64,000 nt of DNA, from assembly GCA_037951165.1 (NCBI GenBank), contig JBBDHG010000459.1, positions 292,001-356,000 of the forward strand, read 5' to 3'. The notes beneath the pieces are model-generated. The model was given only the letters and a program-made list of their open reading frames with translations. It ran no database searches and was not told the DNA's origin. A program made the position numbers and the translations under genes. Each line of letters starts with the position of its first letter. Position 1 is the first letter of the stretch. Of this stretch, positions 47,432-56,402 are shown in pieces. Source of the DNA: Lophius americanus (lineage: Eukaryota; Chordata; Actinopteri; Lophiiformes; Lophiidae).

Positions 47432-50184
47432 CGTGAACCACCACGCGGTACGTGTTTTTTACGGGCATAGATCGACCGTACTGAGACCGCTCAGCAAATC
47501 ACCTTTCATATCAAAATAAACCTCGCAGCGCCGATCAATCAGCCAGACGATCAATCAGTGCACCTCTAATTATTAACATTAATAAGGGTATTTATTTTAA
47601 TATGATCACATTACAAGATAAAAATAACTGAATGAGCGTGAGTCTTATCAATTACATCTGTAAAAATATAGAATGATTTTCCTACATCTGAAAAACTGGC
47701 ATGAAGTGCATAGAATGAATTTGAGCTTGAATTATTACCTTTTCCTCTCCAGGAGGAGGAGGTGGTGCTGGAGGTTCCTCTTTTGGAGGGGGTGGAGGAG
47801 GTAGTCCTTTAGGCGGTTCTGATGGAGGAGGAGGAGGAACTGCTGGTTCCAGAGGTGGTGGTGGCACCGGATAATCACCCTTTTTCTGATTCTCTGTGGC
47901 CTTCTGTTTTAATTTCTGAAGATTCTGAAGATGTTGTTTATACCAAAGTTGTTGTTGCTCCTGGGTTAAACAGTTAGATGGATACCTGTCAGACATCCAC
48001 ACAAGGAACCACCTGCCTCACAAGGTGTCCCCTTTTTATGCTAGAATAATTCTGTAATGAAATGTGTTCTCCGACACTTTTTGGTGAGAACAAGCATTGA
48101 ATGTTCAGCAATTATTGCCCAGCAGCTCTTCTGGGGCTTCGGAGAACACGGGCTAGCCCTGTTCCCATGTAGGGAATCGGCCCATGTTCTTCCATGGCTG
48201 GGCCTAAAAATATACGATTTTAGATTCAAGGCTGTTTTATTTCAACTCACTGACAGGACAAAATCATTCACAACTTGCCAAAGAGCACAGGACAATGTCA
48301 AAATTGGAAGCACGTTAGAAAAGCAGTGGCTTTTTTCAACTGGTGGGTTTTTTTTCTGCCAGAACAACGACCACGTCACGCACTGACGACGTGTTTTCCT
48401 TTTACATCTTTGTCGGTGACGAATTAGGAAACATTACTGTTTACACCACAAAAGATACGTGGAAAAATGCGTACCAGACAACCTCAGCAAGCAATTTGAG
48501 TATCCGGATCATATTGCATCCTGGTGGTCGTTTACACTTGTTTTTAGCGATGTGTCTCATTGTCGACATGTGATCTTATCACTCAAAATACATCCTTGAG
48601 TGTCTTGAAAGGCAACCATAGCTAAAATATATTATTATTTTCAAACCAAGTCTAAACACGGCCTGTGAGATCCATTACATACTGCATTCTCAAGCATTTT
48701 TTTTTTCTGCTCTTTGATATGAAATTCCTTTGCAAATTGACTGGAAGATAAATATTCTAGTAATGCTTTTAACCTAATCTCAATCGCATTCCATCAAACA
48801 GCTTTAATACAGAATTTGCTCGAACCAGGTACGATCAGTATATCACAGCTGACACATCAACAGACCAACCACAACTACCCTGAGGAAATTGGTCCGAATC
48901 CATTTCCTTTATAAACGTGACAGATCCTTAGTTCTCACTGCCAATGATTTTGAGTCTGAATGTACAATGAAGGCACTTGATTATGTTACTTTCAATACTG
49001 CTGGTTTCTGAGTATTCTTCAACGTTTACTGCTGTGCTAAAAGTACTAGTTGTACAAAACAAGCGCAACACTGTGCCAACAAAAGGGGACAGATACAAGC
49101 ATTTAGAGGAGCACAACTTTCCACTCAGACTAGGCAGGTGCCAGCACTGACAGAAAGATTGTTAGTAACATCACTGTCAACGTGTTAGTTTATGCTTTTG
49201 CTCTACATTTTGCAGGTAGAACTTGGCGATTAGGTCTAGAGGGGGATGGGGCGCTCCGAAGGTCACGGTCACCGCCGTCAGCCTCCTTCCATGTGAGGCT
49301 GATGGGAAGAAGGCTGGCGGCGCTGAGCCGAGTTGAATCCTTTAGGCTGACAGACCACTCCATTTATATCCAAAGGTTTCATGAGTTTTTCCTTGTTTCC
49401 AAATCATAAGTACGATCCTCCATTTATCAAAACACAGCAACAACTTAAAACACGAAACCCCTCTCAGTCCGTACAAACATGGCGGCATCAATATGAAACT
49501 TCTATGGTGAGAAAAATGTCTTTTTCTAAAACAAAACACCCCACATTAAACACATATTCTTACTTTCTGCTTAAAGTACTCAAAAAACATAGTTATGATT
49601 TATTTATTCAAAGAGATACCCCTAAATTTTGCCCACTGGACCTTTGAAGCATGCAGATATGATATTACCTGCAGAGGTGAGGATTTGTCATCTTCTGTGT
49701 TGGATGGATGTTTGTTGGGAGCCTCTATAGAAACGTTCTCTGTCGGTTTTAATGACGGGGGCTCCGGAGGTTGAGGCTCAATGGGTGGCACTGGAGGCTG
49801 CAGGTGACCCTGCTGAGGAGCTGGCAGACGAGGAGCCTCAACAAGTTTAGAATGCAACGGTTCTCCAACACTGTTTTCTGAATGTCCTGATCCTTCTGGA
49901 CGCCACGACGACCCCAAATACCCACCCGAGTGTCCAGCACCTAAATCATTAGTTTGATTACCATGGTGTAAAACAGATTGGAGCTGCTTCTGGTGCAACA
50001 TCTGCAGCTGCTGCATCTGCTGGAAGTGTTGCTCCTGTAGCCTGGAGAACTTCGAGTTGTTGGGGGGCGCCTCGAAACCGCCGCGCCCCGCTGCCTGGCC
50101 AACGTTACCACCAGCAAACTGATTACGGGGCCCTCCGGGGTGTTGGGACCGGGGTCCTCCAAAGTTTCCCCAGGTGGGGAACAT
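31782..50184 (-). CDS. ylpm1: YLP motif-containing protein 1 (ZAP3)
   Basis: Twenty coding exons in transcript order: 50184-49669, 47960-47739, 46647-46459, 46317-45806, 45642-43264, 42933-42822, 41842-41698, 41613-41524, 41419-41242, 41006-40858, 39917-39763, 39616-39554, 38905-38786, 38559-38383, 38175-38092, 36884-36801, 36710-36636, 33315-33264, 32632-32511 and 31928-31782. All phases match and they sum to 5571 nt, 1856 aa plus stop. The protein starts MFPTWGNFGG; an in-frame ATG at 50199 would add five residues. It has Q-rich coiled-coil-like and polyproline segments, RFD-Q-P repeats (45640-45430) and an RGG-rich tract (44660-44365). A P-loop domain has Walker A GLPGSGKS (about 1556-1563). 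The conserved tail has KRVRWADLEEQKDAERKRAI, whose RVRW is the PP1-docking motif known for ZAP3. The protein is nuclear. The human protein is somewhat longer because of its larger proline-rich middle. Confidence 0.95.
32390..32470 (+). mobile_element. LINE reverse-transcriptase fragment in a YLPM1 intron
   Basis: The + strand at about 32417-32455 encodes GGVPQGSVLGPIT, the conserved reverse-transcriptase loop, followed at once by a stop. It is an L2/Maui-like scrap about 80 bp long, antisense to YLPM1 and only some 40 bp from the exon at 32511. It is a better-preserved relative of the fragment at 300-410. Confidence 0.6.
33715..33776. repeat. Short tandem repeat of GCTAACAGCTAACGG type
   Basis: About eight imperfect copies of GCTAAC(A/G)G follow one another within a YLPM1 intron. 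Confidence 0.7.
34447..34470. repeat. (AT)n microsatellite
   Basis: A perfect AT run of 12 dinucleotides lies in the large YLPM1 intron between the exons at 33264-33315 and 36636-36710. Confidence 0.85.
36520..36568. repeat. (TA)n microsatellite
   Basis: About 24 TA dinucleotides lie some 65 bp beyond the splice donor of the YLPM1 exon at 36636-36710, inside the following intron. Confidence 0.9.
37072..37103. repeat. (GT)n microsatellite
   Basis: Sixteen GT dinucleotides sit in the YLPM1 intron between the exons at 36801-36884 and 38092-38175. A CAA-type triplet run lies downstream at about 37440-37485. Confidence 0.9.
37590..37910 (+). mobile_element. Tc1-like deletion derivative in a YLPM1 intron
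   Basis: The left end CAGCCATATCATTATAACCA resembles the left terminal repeat of the 12027-12340 element. The internal segment at about 37775-37855 matches the transposase-derived stretch in each 7SL spacer (GATCCCACAGAAGACC, GTGTCAGAACACAGAGTGAC). The right end near 37878-37903 (TTTAAACTTATGGCAGATTA) is a degraded right terminal repeat. It is non-autonomous and old. Confidence 0.6.
38240..38345. repeat. Compound TA/CATA microsatellite
   Basis: Two (TA)n blocks (about 38253-38275 and 38288-38311) are separated by CATACA-type sequence, immediately upstream on the + strand of the YLPM1 exon at 38383-38559. They therefore lie within the first 150 bp of the intron downstream of that exon. Confidence 0.85.
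39478..39535 (+). mobile_element. LINE 3' tail in a YLPM1 intron
   Basis: The run GTCGGAGCTGCTGTAACGAC through GGGCATGAATAAACTTTC is the same class of LINE 3' end as at 11500-11570. It ends only about 20 bp from the YLPM1 P-loop exon (39554). The preceding AT-rich 100-200 bp may belong to it. Confidence 0.5.
40344..40391. repeat. (TA)n microsatellite
   Basis: About 23 uninterrupted TA dinucleotides lie in the YLPM1 intron between the exons at 39763-39917 and 40858-41006. Confidence 0.9.
40395..40800. repeat. Unassigned AT-rich repeat with internal duplication
   Basis: Motifs AGTAAAATATG (near 40456, 40625) and GGGTAAAATATGC (near 40739), each tied to a nearby ACAAGATAGATT or GTCGAGAAATTATGGCCTG stretch, recur at about 110-170 bp. 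A related block with GAGTAAAATATGTGC and CCAGTTCTTCCTCGCGCTAA lies at about 35410-35640 in another YLPM1 intron. The family is not recognised. Confidence 0.4.
47087..47568. mobile_element. hAT-type MITE in a YLPM1 intron
   Basis: The 482-bp element has terminal inverted repeats: left TAGAGGTGCACCGATTGA, and right the complement of TAGAGGTGCACTGATTGATC. The GAGGTGCACCGAT type of end is characteristic of fish hAT elements. Flanks show an imperfect possible 8-bp duplication (CAGTTATT and TAATTATT). It has no transposase and contains a (GT)n run at 47378-47430. Confidence 0.75.
47378..47430. repeat. (TG)n microsatellite within the hAT MITE
   Basis: About 26 TG dinucleotides, with one early interruption, lie inside the element at 47087-47568. 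Confidence 0.9.
47961..49668 (-). other. ylpm1: YLPM1 intron 1
   Basis: The donor follows CTCTGCAG at 49669 and the acceptor AG precedes the exon ending at 47960. An alternative upstream acceptor at 47986-47987 would bring in an in-frame stop when joined to exon 1, so the one next to 47960 is preferred. No other feature was recognised in this 1.7-kb intron. Confidence 0.7.
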
Positions 50185-50984
50185 TGTCAAAATGGCCAAT
50201 GCAGTGTAGACACCCTTTGTGCTAACACAGGGCCCGAGTAGCTACACTGGTGCTAATTAGCATGGTATGCTAACGTTACATTCTCATTTTTCGGCTGGGG
50301 CAGGTCGACGAAAGTAAATATCATGTACGCCACAACTCCAATACACACTTATATCTTTACCTCAATAGTGTACCGCTTTGGCCTCGCGGAAATATGTTAA
50401 ATCGCGTTTAGAAACAATGCTAACGTCTGTCGAGTAATGTGAGACATCGGTACGGCACACGTTTATGACGTAATGACGTCATACTGTCTGTCATCGGTGA
50501 CCCGGTTACGATCCAAAATGCCAAAGAATGGTTTCGTTTAACTTTAAAATTAAGATTGATGTTGAAGAATTTAAAGCATCTTTTATCTCCCAAAACTTAA
50601 ATAACACTGTTTCTGCTTCTTCTGAAGGGTTTGGCAAACTCTATATAACAAGGAGGGTTTAAACAATAACGCTGATTTAAATGTTTCCCAATGAGTTTTT
50701 TTTTATCCCATATGTTTGGTTTGAAATTTCGTTGTTAAGATTTAACTTTTATGGTTAAAAAATGAGTAATAAACTGTATGATTTGACCATAAATAGTGAG
50801 GTTCTGCACTGCAGCTCCAGACCTCACCTCAACGTATCGCCTTAAAAACGTATTGACTTTGTGTGTATACATTTTTGACCCAAACAAACGACAACCGCTT
50901 AGTACATTTTCATTGTGATGCCTTATAAGCGTCCATGGTGGAAGCAGCAGATTTGGATTCCGCCGCTGTAAATCGCTGTAGAGA
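50185..50984. promoter_or_regulatory. Intergenic promoter region between YLPM1 and the 7SL array
   Basis: This 0.8-kb gap separates the divergent YLPM1 start codon and the first 7SL gene. TGACGTAA and TGACGTCA lie back to back at 50466-50481, about 290 bp from the YLPM1 start codon. These are ATF/CREB-type sites and no TATA box is evident. The right half is unique sequence up to the CRE at 50985. Confidence 0.5.
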
Positions 50985-50992
50985 TGACGTCA
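50985..50992 (+). promoter_or_regulatory. CRE of 7SL gene 1 (-50)
   Basis: A perfect TGACGTCA lies 50 bp before the first base of gene 1. An ATF/CRE site at about this distance is a known upstream element of the vertebrate 7SL promoter. Here the surrounding bases match the distal CRE block of the other units, not their proximal one. Confidence 0.75.
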
Positions 50993-51034
50993 TATGAGTC
51001 AAAGACAAAATGACTGTGAGTTCGTTATGCAGTT

Positions 51035-51334
51035 GCCGGGTGCGGTGGCGCGCGCCTGTAATCCAAGTTACCGGGAGGTTGAGTCTGGCGGATCGTTTGA
51101 GCTCAGGGGTTCTGAGCTGCTGCGGACTATGTCGATCGGGTGTCCGCACTAAGTTCGGTATCGATATGGTGCTCCTGAGGGAGCTCGGGACCACCAGGTC
51201 GTCTAAGGAGGGGTGCACCGGCCAAGGCCGGAAACGGAGCAGGTCAAAGCCCCCGTGCCGCTCAGTAGTGGGTTCGCGCCTGTGAATAGACGCTGTAGTG
51301 CAGCCTGAGTAATACAGCGAGACCCAGTCTTTTT
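51035..51334 (+). ncRNA. rn7sl: 7SL (SRP) RNA gene, copy 1
   Basis: This is the 300-nt RNA scaffold of the signal recognition particle, which directs ribosomes making secretory proteins to the ER. The 5' Alu domain begins GCCGGGTGCGGTGGCGC and includes GTCCGCACTAAGTTCGG. The S domain carries GGAAACGGAGCAGGTCAAA (51230-51248), the part bound by SRP54. A T5 Pol III terminator closes the gene at 51330-51334. The presence of the S domain shows it is a full 7SL gene and not an Alu-type SINE. This is the only copy starting with G. It borders unique DNA on its left and has a CRE at -50. Confidence 0.95.
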
Positions 51335-51362
51335 ACACTCGGTACCGACCCATGTCGCAGAA

Positions 51363-51375
51363 CACGTGACACGTG
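51363..51375. promoter_or_regulatory. Paired CACGTG E-boxes after 7SL copy 1
   Basis: Two palindromic E-boxes (51363-51368 and 51370-51375) are spaced 7 bp start to start, about 30 bp beyond the terminator. The pair recurs after every copy except copy 5, where the first is CACGAG. Such sites bind USF, MYC or TFE-type bHLH factors. A function here is not shown. Confidence 0.4.
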
Positions 51376-51449
51376 ATGAAGACACTATGAATAACCTCCA
51401 CAAACCTGCTCAACTGCTGCTTCTTCTACCGCCCCCACCTGGACAAACG

Positions 51450-51560
51450 CTGCAACTACACCACCCTCACTCCATCAGAGGTGGAGGAGAACTACACCAC
51501 CCTCACTCCATCAGTGGTGTCCTCCAGGTGGAGGAGAACTACACCACCCTCCATACGTCT
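51450..51560. repeat. 36/47-bp minisatellite in spacer 1
   Basis: The unit core is ACTACACCACCCTCACTCCA followed by TCAG(A/T)GGTGGAGGAGA. A 47-bp variant has an 11-bp insert (TCCTCCAGGTG-type). Two copies are present, as also in spacers 2, 4, 6 and 8. Confidence 0.85.
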
Positions 51561-52196
51561 GCTGCTCATTACAGGTGGATTAAGTATTCGGATCCATTAC
51601 TTGAGTTAAACTTCTAATGAAACTCTGTAAAGATCCTCCACAACAAAAATACCTGCATTCCGAATCTTACTGAACGAAACTAATGATAATACTAATAATA
51701 AATTAAATATATTACACAATGAAAAAAGGAAATTAATAGATAAATTCATATCTGCATTCAATATGTATTTAATTTTGTTTGTGATATTAAGTTTTTATGG
51801 TGGTATTTATATTTATACCCACAGATATTCAGTGAATCAGGAAATTTATGTCTGATTTTACAAGCAACAGCTTTTAAAAAAAGTTTTGTCAGGTTCCTCC
51901 ATGTTTGCGTTGTGGATTATAAACTTTTAAGCTGATTCTCATGCGTTAATGCTTTAAAGAAAATGTATGCAGTTGGTTTTAGGAGCTGTTGTTATCCATT
52001 TGTTCCCTTCTTAAAATGCCCTGATGTAGATCGGGGACATAAGATCTTTCTCGGGGGTAGGTATACCCCCAATCTCCCTAGAAGGTTTGGGTTTTGGACT
52101 TCTGTTGGAGCCAGAAGAAAAGGCAAGAAGGAGGATCCTGGCTGGTCGGCCGAGTCAAGATCATCTCTGAACCTGCTGGTTGTTCCTGGTCCTTGT

Positions 52197-52350
52197 CTGA
52201 TCCCACAGAAAAGTTATTTTAGCACAAAGAAAGTTCATGCTGGTTCCGATAGAAAGGTGTCAGAACACAGAGAGCATCACATGACTGATTTGTTGGCCAG
52301 AGGAAGACCAATATCAGGCAGTTGGTTTAATGTTTTGGCTGATCGGTGTG
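52197..52350 (+). mobile_element. Tc1-like transposon 3' remnant in the 7SL spacer
   Basis: About 155 bp carry a transposase-derived stretch encoding HAGSDRKVSEHREHH, then a jump to the element's right terminal repeat (GGCAGTTGGTTTTAATGTTA, GGCTGATCGGTGTG). The same piece sits at 53832-53986, 55628-55782, 57265-57419, 59056-59210, 60692-60846 and 62401-62555. This first copy has lost one T and has TGTTTTGGC for TGTTATGGC. The insertion therefore predates amplification of the array and was carried along with it. Confidence 0.75.
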
Positions 52351-52469
52351 CAGCCTGATCTGATCACAGAGTGTCTTCAGTCGGTTTAATTGTGATTCAG
52401 ACAGAAATCCACCAACAAGTACATTTAACTTTTCCTGCCTCCTCAGACTTCATAACCTCAGCTCTCTGA

Positions 52470-52629
52470 TGACGTCATATCAGCAAAAGTCAAACCCCCT
52501 GTGAGTTTAGGATGACGTCACCAGTAATTCTAGCTACTAAGAGTCTTTTCCTTTCTCTGATCACCCCTCAGAACTTAATCTGTAGATTGAGTTTTCTCCA
52601 CTGATACAGTCTGTTCTGCTATGACGTCA
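52470..52629 (+). promoter_or_regulatory. Three-CRE promoter block of 7SL copy 2
   Basis: TGACGTCA occurs at 52470-52477, 52513-52520 and 52622-52629, that is at -201, -158 and -49 from the gene start. TTTAAAA at 52631-52637, just after the proximal CRE, could serve as a TATA-like element. The same layout precedes copies 3 to 8 with the single-base exceptions noted under copies 5 and 8. Confidence 0.7.
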
Positions 52630-52670
52630 TTTTAAAAAACAAGAAGAGTCTCTGATCAGCTCCGTTCTTC

Positions 52671-52970
52671 ACCGGGTGCGGTGGCGCGCGCCTGTAATCC
52701 AAGTTACCGGGAGGTTGAGTCTGGCGGATCGTTTGAGCTCAGGGGTTCTGAGCTGCTGCGGACTATGTCGATCGGGTGTCCGCACTAAGTTCGGTATCGA
52801 TATGGTGCTCCTGAGGGAGCTCGGGACCACCAGGTCGTCTAAGGAGGGGTGCACCGGCCAAGGCCGGAAACGGAGCAGGTCAAAGCCCCCGTGCCGCTCA
52901 GTAGTGGGTTCGCGCCTGTGAATAGACGCTGTAGTGCAGCCTGAGTAATACAGTGAGACCCAGTCTTTTT
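52671..52970 (+). ncRNA. rn7sl: 7SL (SRP) RNA gene, copy 2
   Basis: Full length with T5 terminator. It starts with A instead of G and has CAGTGAGACC near the 3' end, where most copies have CAGCGAGACC; the change is shared only with copy 3. The proximal CRE is at 52622-52629 (-49), with distal CREs at 52470-52477 and 52513-52520. Confidence 0.95.
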
Positions 52971-54306
52971 ACACTCGGTACCGACCCAAGTCACAGAACA
53001 CGTGACACGTGATGAAGCAACTATGAATAACCTCCACAAACCTGCTCAACTGCTGCTTCTTCTACCGCCCCCACCTGGACAAACGCTGCAACTACATCAC
53101 CCTCACTCCATCAGAGGTGGAGGAGAACTACACCACCCTCACTCCATCAGTGGTGTCCTCCAGGTGGAGGAGAACTACACCACCCTCCTGAGTCTGCTGC
53201 TCATTACAGGTGGATTAAGTATTCGGATCCTTTACTTGAGTTAAACTTCTAATGAAACTCTGTAAAGATCCTCCACAACAAAAATACCTGCATTCCGAAT
53301 CTTACTGAACGAAACTAATGATAATACTAATAATAAATTAAATATATTACACAGTGAAAAAAGGAAGTCAATAGATAAATTCATATCTGCACACAAAATG
53401 TATTTAATTTTGTTTGTGATATTAAGTTTTTATGGTGGTATTTATATTTATACCCACAGATATTCAGTGAATCAGGAAATTTATGTCTGATTTTACAAGC
53501 AACAGCTTTTTAAAAATGTTTTGTCAGGTTCCTCCATGTTTGCGTTGTGGATTATAAACTTTTAACCTGATTCTCATGCGTTAATGCTTTAAAGAAAATG
53601 TATGCAGTTGGTTTTAGGAGCTGTTGTTATCCATTTGTTCCCTTCTTAAAATGCCCTGATGTAGATCGGGGACATAAGATCTTTCTCGGGGGTAGGTATG
53701 CCCCCAATCTCCCTAGAAGGTTTGGGTTTTGGACTTCTGTTGGAGCCAGAAGAAAAGGCAAGAAGAAGGATCCTGGCTGGTCGGCCGAGTCAAGATCATC
53801 TCTGAACCTGCTGGTTGTTCCTGGTCCTTGTCTGATCCCACAGAAAAGTTATTTTAGCACAAAGAAAGTTCATGCTGGTTCCGATAGAAAGGTGTCAGAA
53901 CACAGAGAGCATCACATGACTGATTTGTTGGCCAGAGGAAGACCAATATCAGGCAGTTGGTTTTAATGTTATGGCTGATCGGTGTGCAGCCTGATCTGAT
54001 CACAGAGTGTCTTCAGTCGGTTTAATTGTGATTCAGACAGAAATCCACCAACAAGTACATTTAACTTTTCCTGCCTCCTCAGACTTCATAACCTCTGCTC
54101 TCTGATGACGTCATATCAGCAAAAGTCAAACCCCCTGTGAGTTTAGGATGACGTCACCAGTAATTCTGGCTACTAAGAGTCTTTTCCTTTCTCTGATCAC
54201 CCCTCAGAACTTAATCTGCAGATTGAGTTTTCTCCACTGATACAATGTGTTCTGCCATGACGTCATTTTTAAAAACAACAAGAGTCTCTGATCAGCTCCG
54301 TTCTTC

Positions 54307-54606
54307 ACCGGGTGCGGTGGCGCGCGCCTGTAATCCAAGTTACCGGGAGGTTGAGTCTGGCGGATCGTTTGAGCTCAGGGGTTCTGAGCTGCTGCGGACT
54401 ATGTCGATCGGGTGTCCGCACTAAGTTCGGTATCGATATGGTGCTCCTGAGGGAGCTCGGGACCACCAGGTCGTCTAAGGAGGGGTGCACCGGCCAAGGC
54501 CGGAAACGGAGCAGGTCAAAGCCCCCGTGCCGCTCAGTAGTGGGTTCGCGCCTGTGAATAGACGCTGTAGTGCAGCCTGAGTAATACAGTGAGACCCAGT
54601 CTTTTT
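54307..54606 (+). ncRNA. rn7sl: 7SL (SRP) RNA gene, copy 3
   Basis: By eye it is identical to copy 2, including the CAGTGAGACC variant. The CRE is at 54258-54265. Its downstream spacer holds six minisatellite repeats, which explains the long following period. Confidence 0.95.
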
Positions 54607-54729
54607 ACACTCGGTACCGACCCAAGTCACAGAACACGTGACACGTGATGAAGCAACTGTGAATAACCTCCACAATAACCTCCTGCTCAACTGCTGCTTC
54701 TTCTACCGCCCCCACCTGGACAAACGCTG

Positions 54730-54985
54730 CAACTACATCACCCTCACTCCATCAGAGGTGGAGGAGAACTACACCACCCTCACTCCATCAGTGGTGGAGG
54801 AGAACTACACCACCCTCACTCCATCAGTGGTGGAGGAGAACAACACCACCCTCACTCCATCAGTGGTGTCCTCCAGGTGGAGGAGAACTACACCACCCTC
54901 ACTCCATCAGAGGTGGAGGAGAACTACACCACCCTCACTCCATCAGTGGTGTCCTCCAGGTGGAGGAGAACTACACCACCCTCCT
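54730..54985. repeat. Expanded minisatellite in spacer 3
   Basis: Six repeats: four of 36 bp and two of the 47-bp form, arranged 36-36-36-47-36-47. One copy has AACAACACC for AACTACACC. The expansion accounts for the 1796-bp period. Confidence 0.85.
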
Positions 54986-56102
54986 GAGTCTGCTGCTCAT
55001 TACAGGTGGATTAAGTATTCGGATCCTTTACTTGAGTTAAACTTCTAATGAAACTCTGTAAAGATCCTCCACAACAAAAATACCTGCATTCCGAATCTTA
55101 CTGAACGAAACTAATGATAATACTAATAATAAATTAAATATATTACACAGTGAAAAAAGGAAGTCAATAGATAAATTCATATCTGCACACAAAATGTATT
55201 TAATTTTGTTTGTGATATTAAGTTTTTATGGTGGTATTTATATTTATACCCACAGATATTCAGTGAATCAGGAAATTTATGTCTGATTTTACAAGCAACA
55301 GCTTTTTAAAAATGTTTTGTCAGGTTCCTCCATGTTTGCGTTGTGGATTATAAACTTTTAACCTGATTCTCATGCGTTAATGCTTTAAAGAAAATGTATG
55401 CAGTTGGTTTTAGGAGCTGTTGTTATCCATTTGTTCCCTTCTTAAAATGCCCTGATGTAGATCGGGGACATAAGATCTTTCTCGGGGGTAGGTATGCCCC
55501 CAATCTCCCTAGAAGGTTTGGGTTTTGGACTTCTGTTGGAGCCAGAAGAAAAGGCAAGAAGAAGGATCCTGGCTGGTCGGCCGAGTCAAGATCATCTCTG
55601 AACCTGCTGGTTGTTCCTGGTCCTTGTCTGATCCCACAGAAAAGTTATTTTAGCACAAAGAAAGTTCATGCTGGTTCCGATAGAAAGGTGTCAGAACACA
55701 GAGAGCATCACATGACTGATTTGTTGGCCAGAGGAAGACCAATATCAGGCAGTTGGTTTTAATGTTATGGCTGATCGGTGTGCAGCCTGATCTGATCACA
55801 GAGTGTCTTCAGTCGGTTTAATTGTGATTCAGACAGAAATCCACCAACAAGTACATTTAACTTTTCCTGCCTCCTCAGACTTCATAACCTCTGCTCTCTG
55901 ATGACGTCATATCAGCAAAAGTCAAACCCCCTGTGAGTTTAGGATGACGTCACCAGTAATTCTGGCTACTAAGAGTCTTTTCCTTTCTCTGATCACCCCT
56001 CAGAACTTAATCTGCAGATTGAGTTTTCTCCACTGATACAATGTGTTCTGCCATGACGTCATTTTTAAAAACAACAAGAGTCTCTGATCAGCTCCGTTTT
56101 TC

Positions 56103-56402
56103 ACCGGGTGCGGTGGCGCGCGCCTGTAATCCAAGTTACCGGGAGGTTGAGTCTGGCGGATCGTTTGAGCTCAGGGGTTCTGAGCTGCTGCGGACTATGT
56201 CGATCGGGTGTCCGCACTAAGTTCGGTATCGATATGGTGCTCCTGAGGGAGCTCGGGACCACCAGGTCGTCTAAGGAGGGGTGCACCGGCCAAGGCCGGA
56301 AACGGAGCAGGTCAAAGCCCCCGTGCCGCTCAGTAGTGGGTTCGCGCCTGTGAATAGACGCTGTAGTGCAGCCTGAGTAATACAGCGAGACCCAGTCTTT
56401 TT
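56103..56402 (+). ncRNA. rn7sl: 7SL (SRP) RNA gene, copy 4
   Basis: It matches copy 1 except for the initial A. The proximal CRE is at 56054-56061. The base run just before the gene is CCGTTTTTCA in place of CCGTTCTTCA. Confidence 0.95.

Noticed and set aside
51010..51285. 81-92-aa open frames on both strands inside the 7SL genes
   Set aside because: They overlap a structured RNA gene copy for copy and are explained by it.
51035..51334. Alu-like SINE
   Set aside because: The 5' and 3' ends resemble Alu because Alu derives from 7SL, but the complete S domain is present in the middle and a T5 terminator follows, so these are 7SL genes.
54638..55048. 136-aa open frame rich in TTLTPSVVEEN repeats
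   Set aside because: It is a translation of the 36/47-bp minisatellite; similar frames of other lengths appear in other spacers (for example 58092-58442) according to repeat number.
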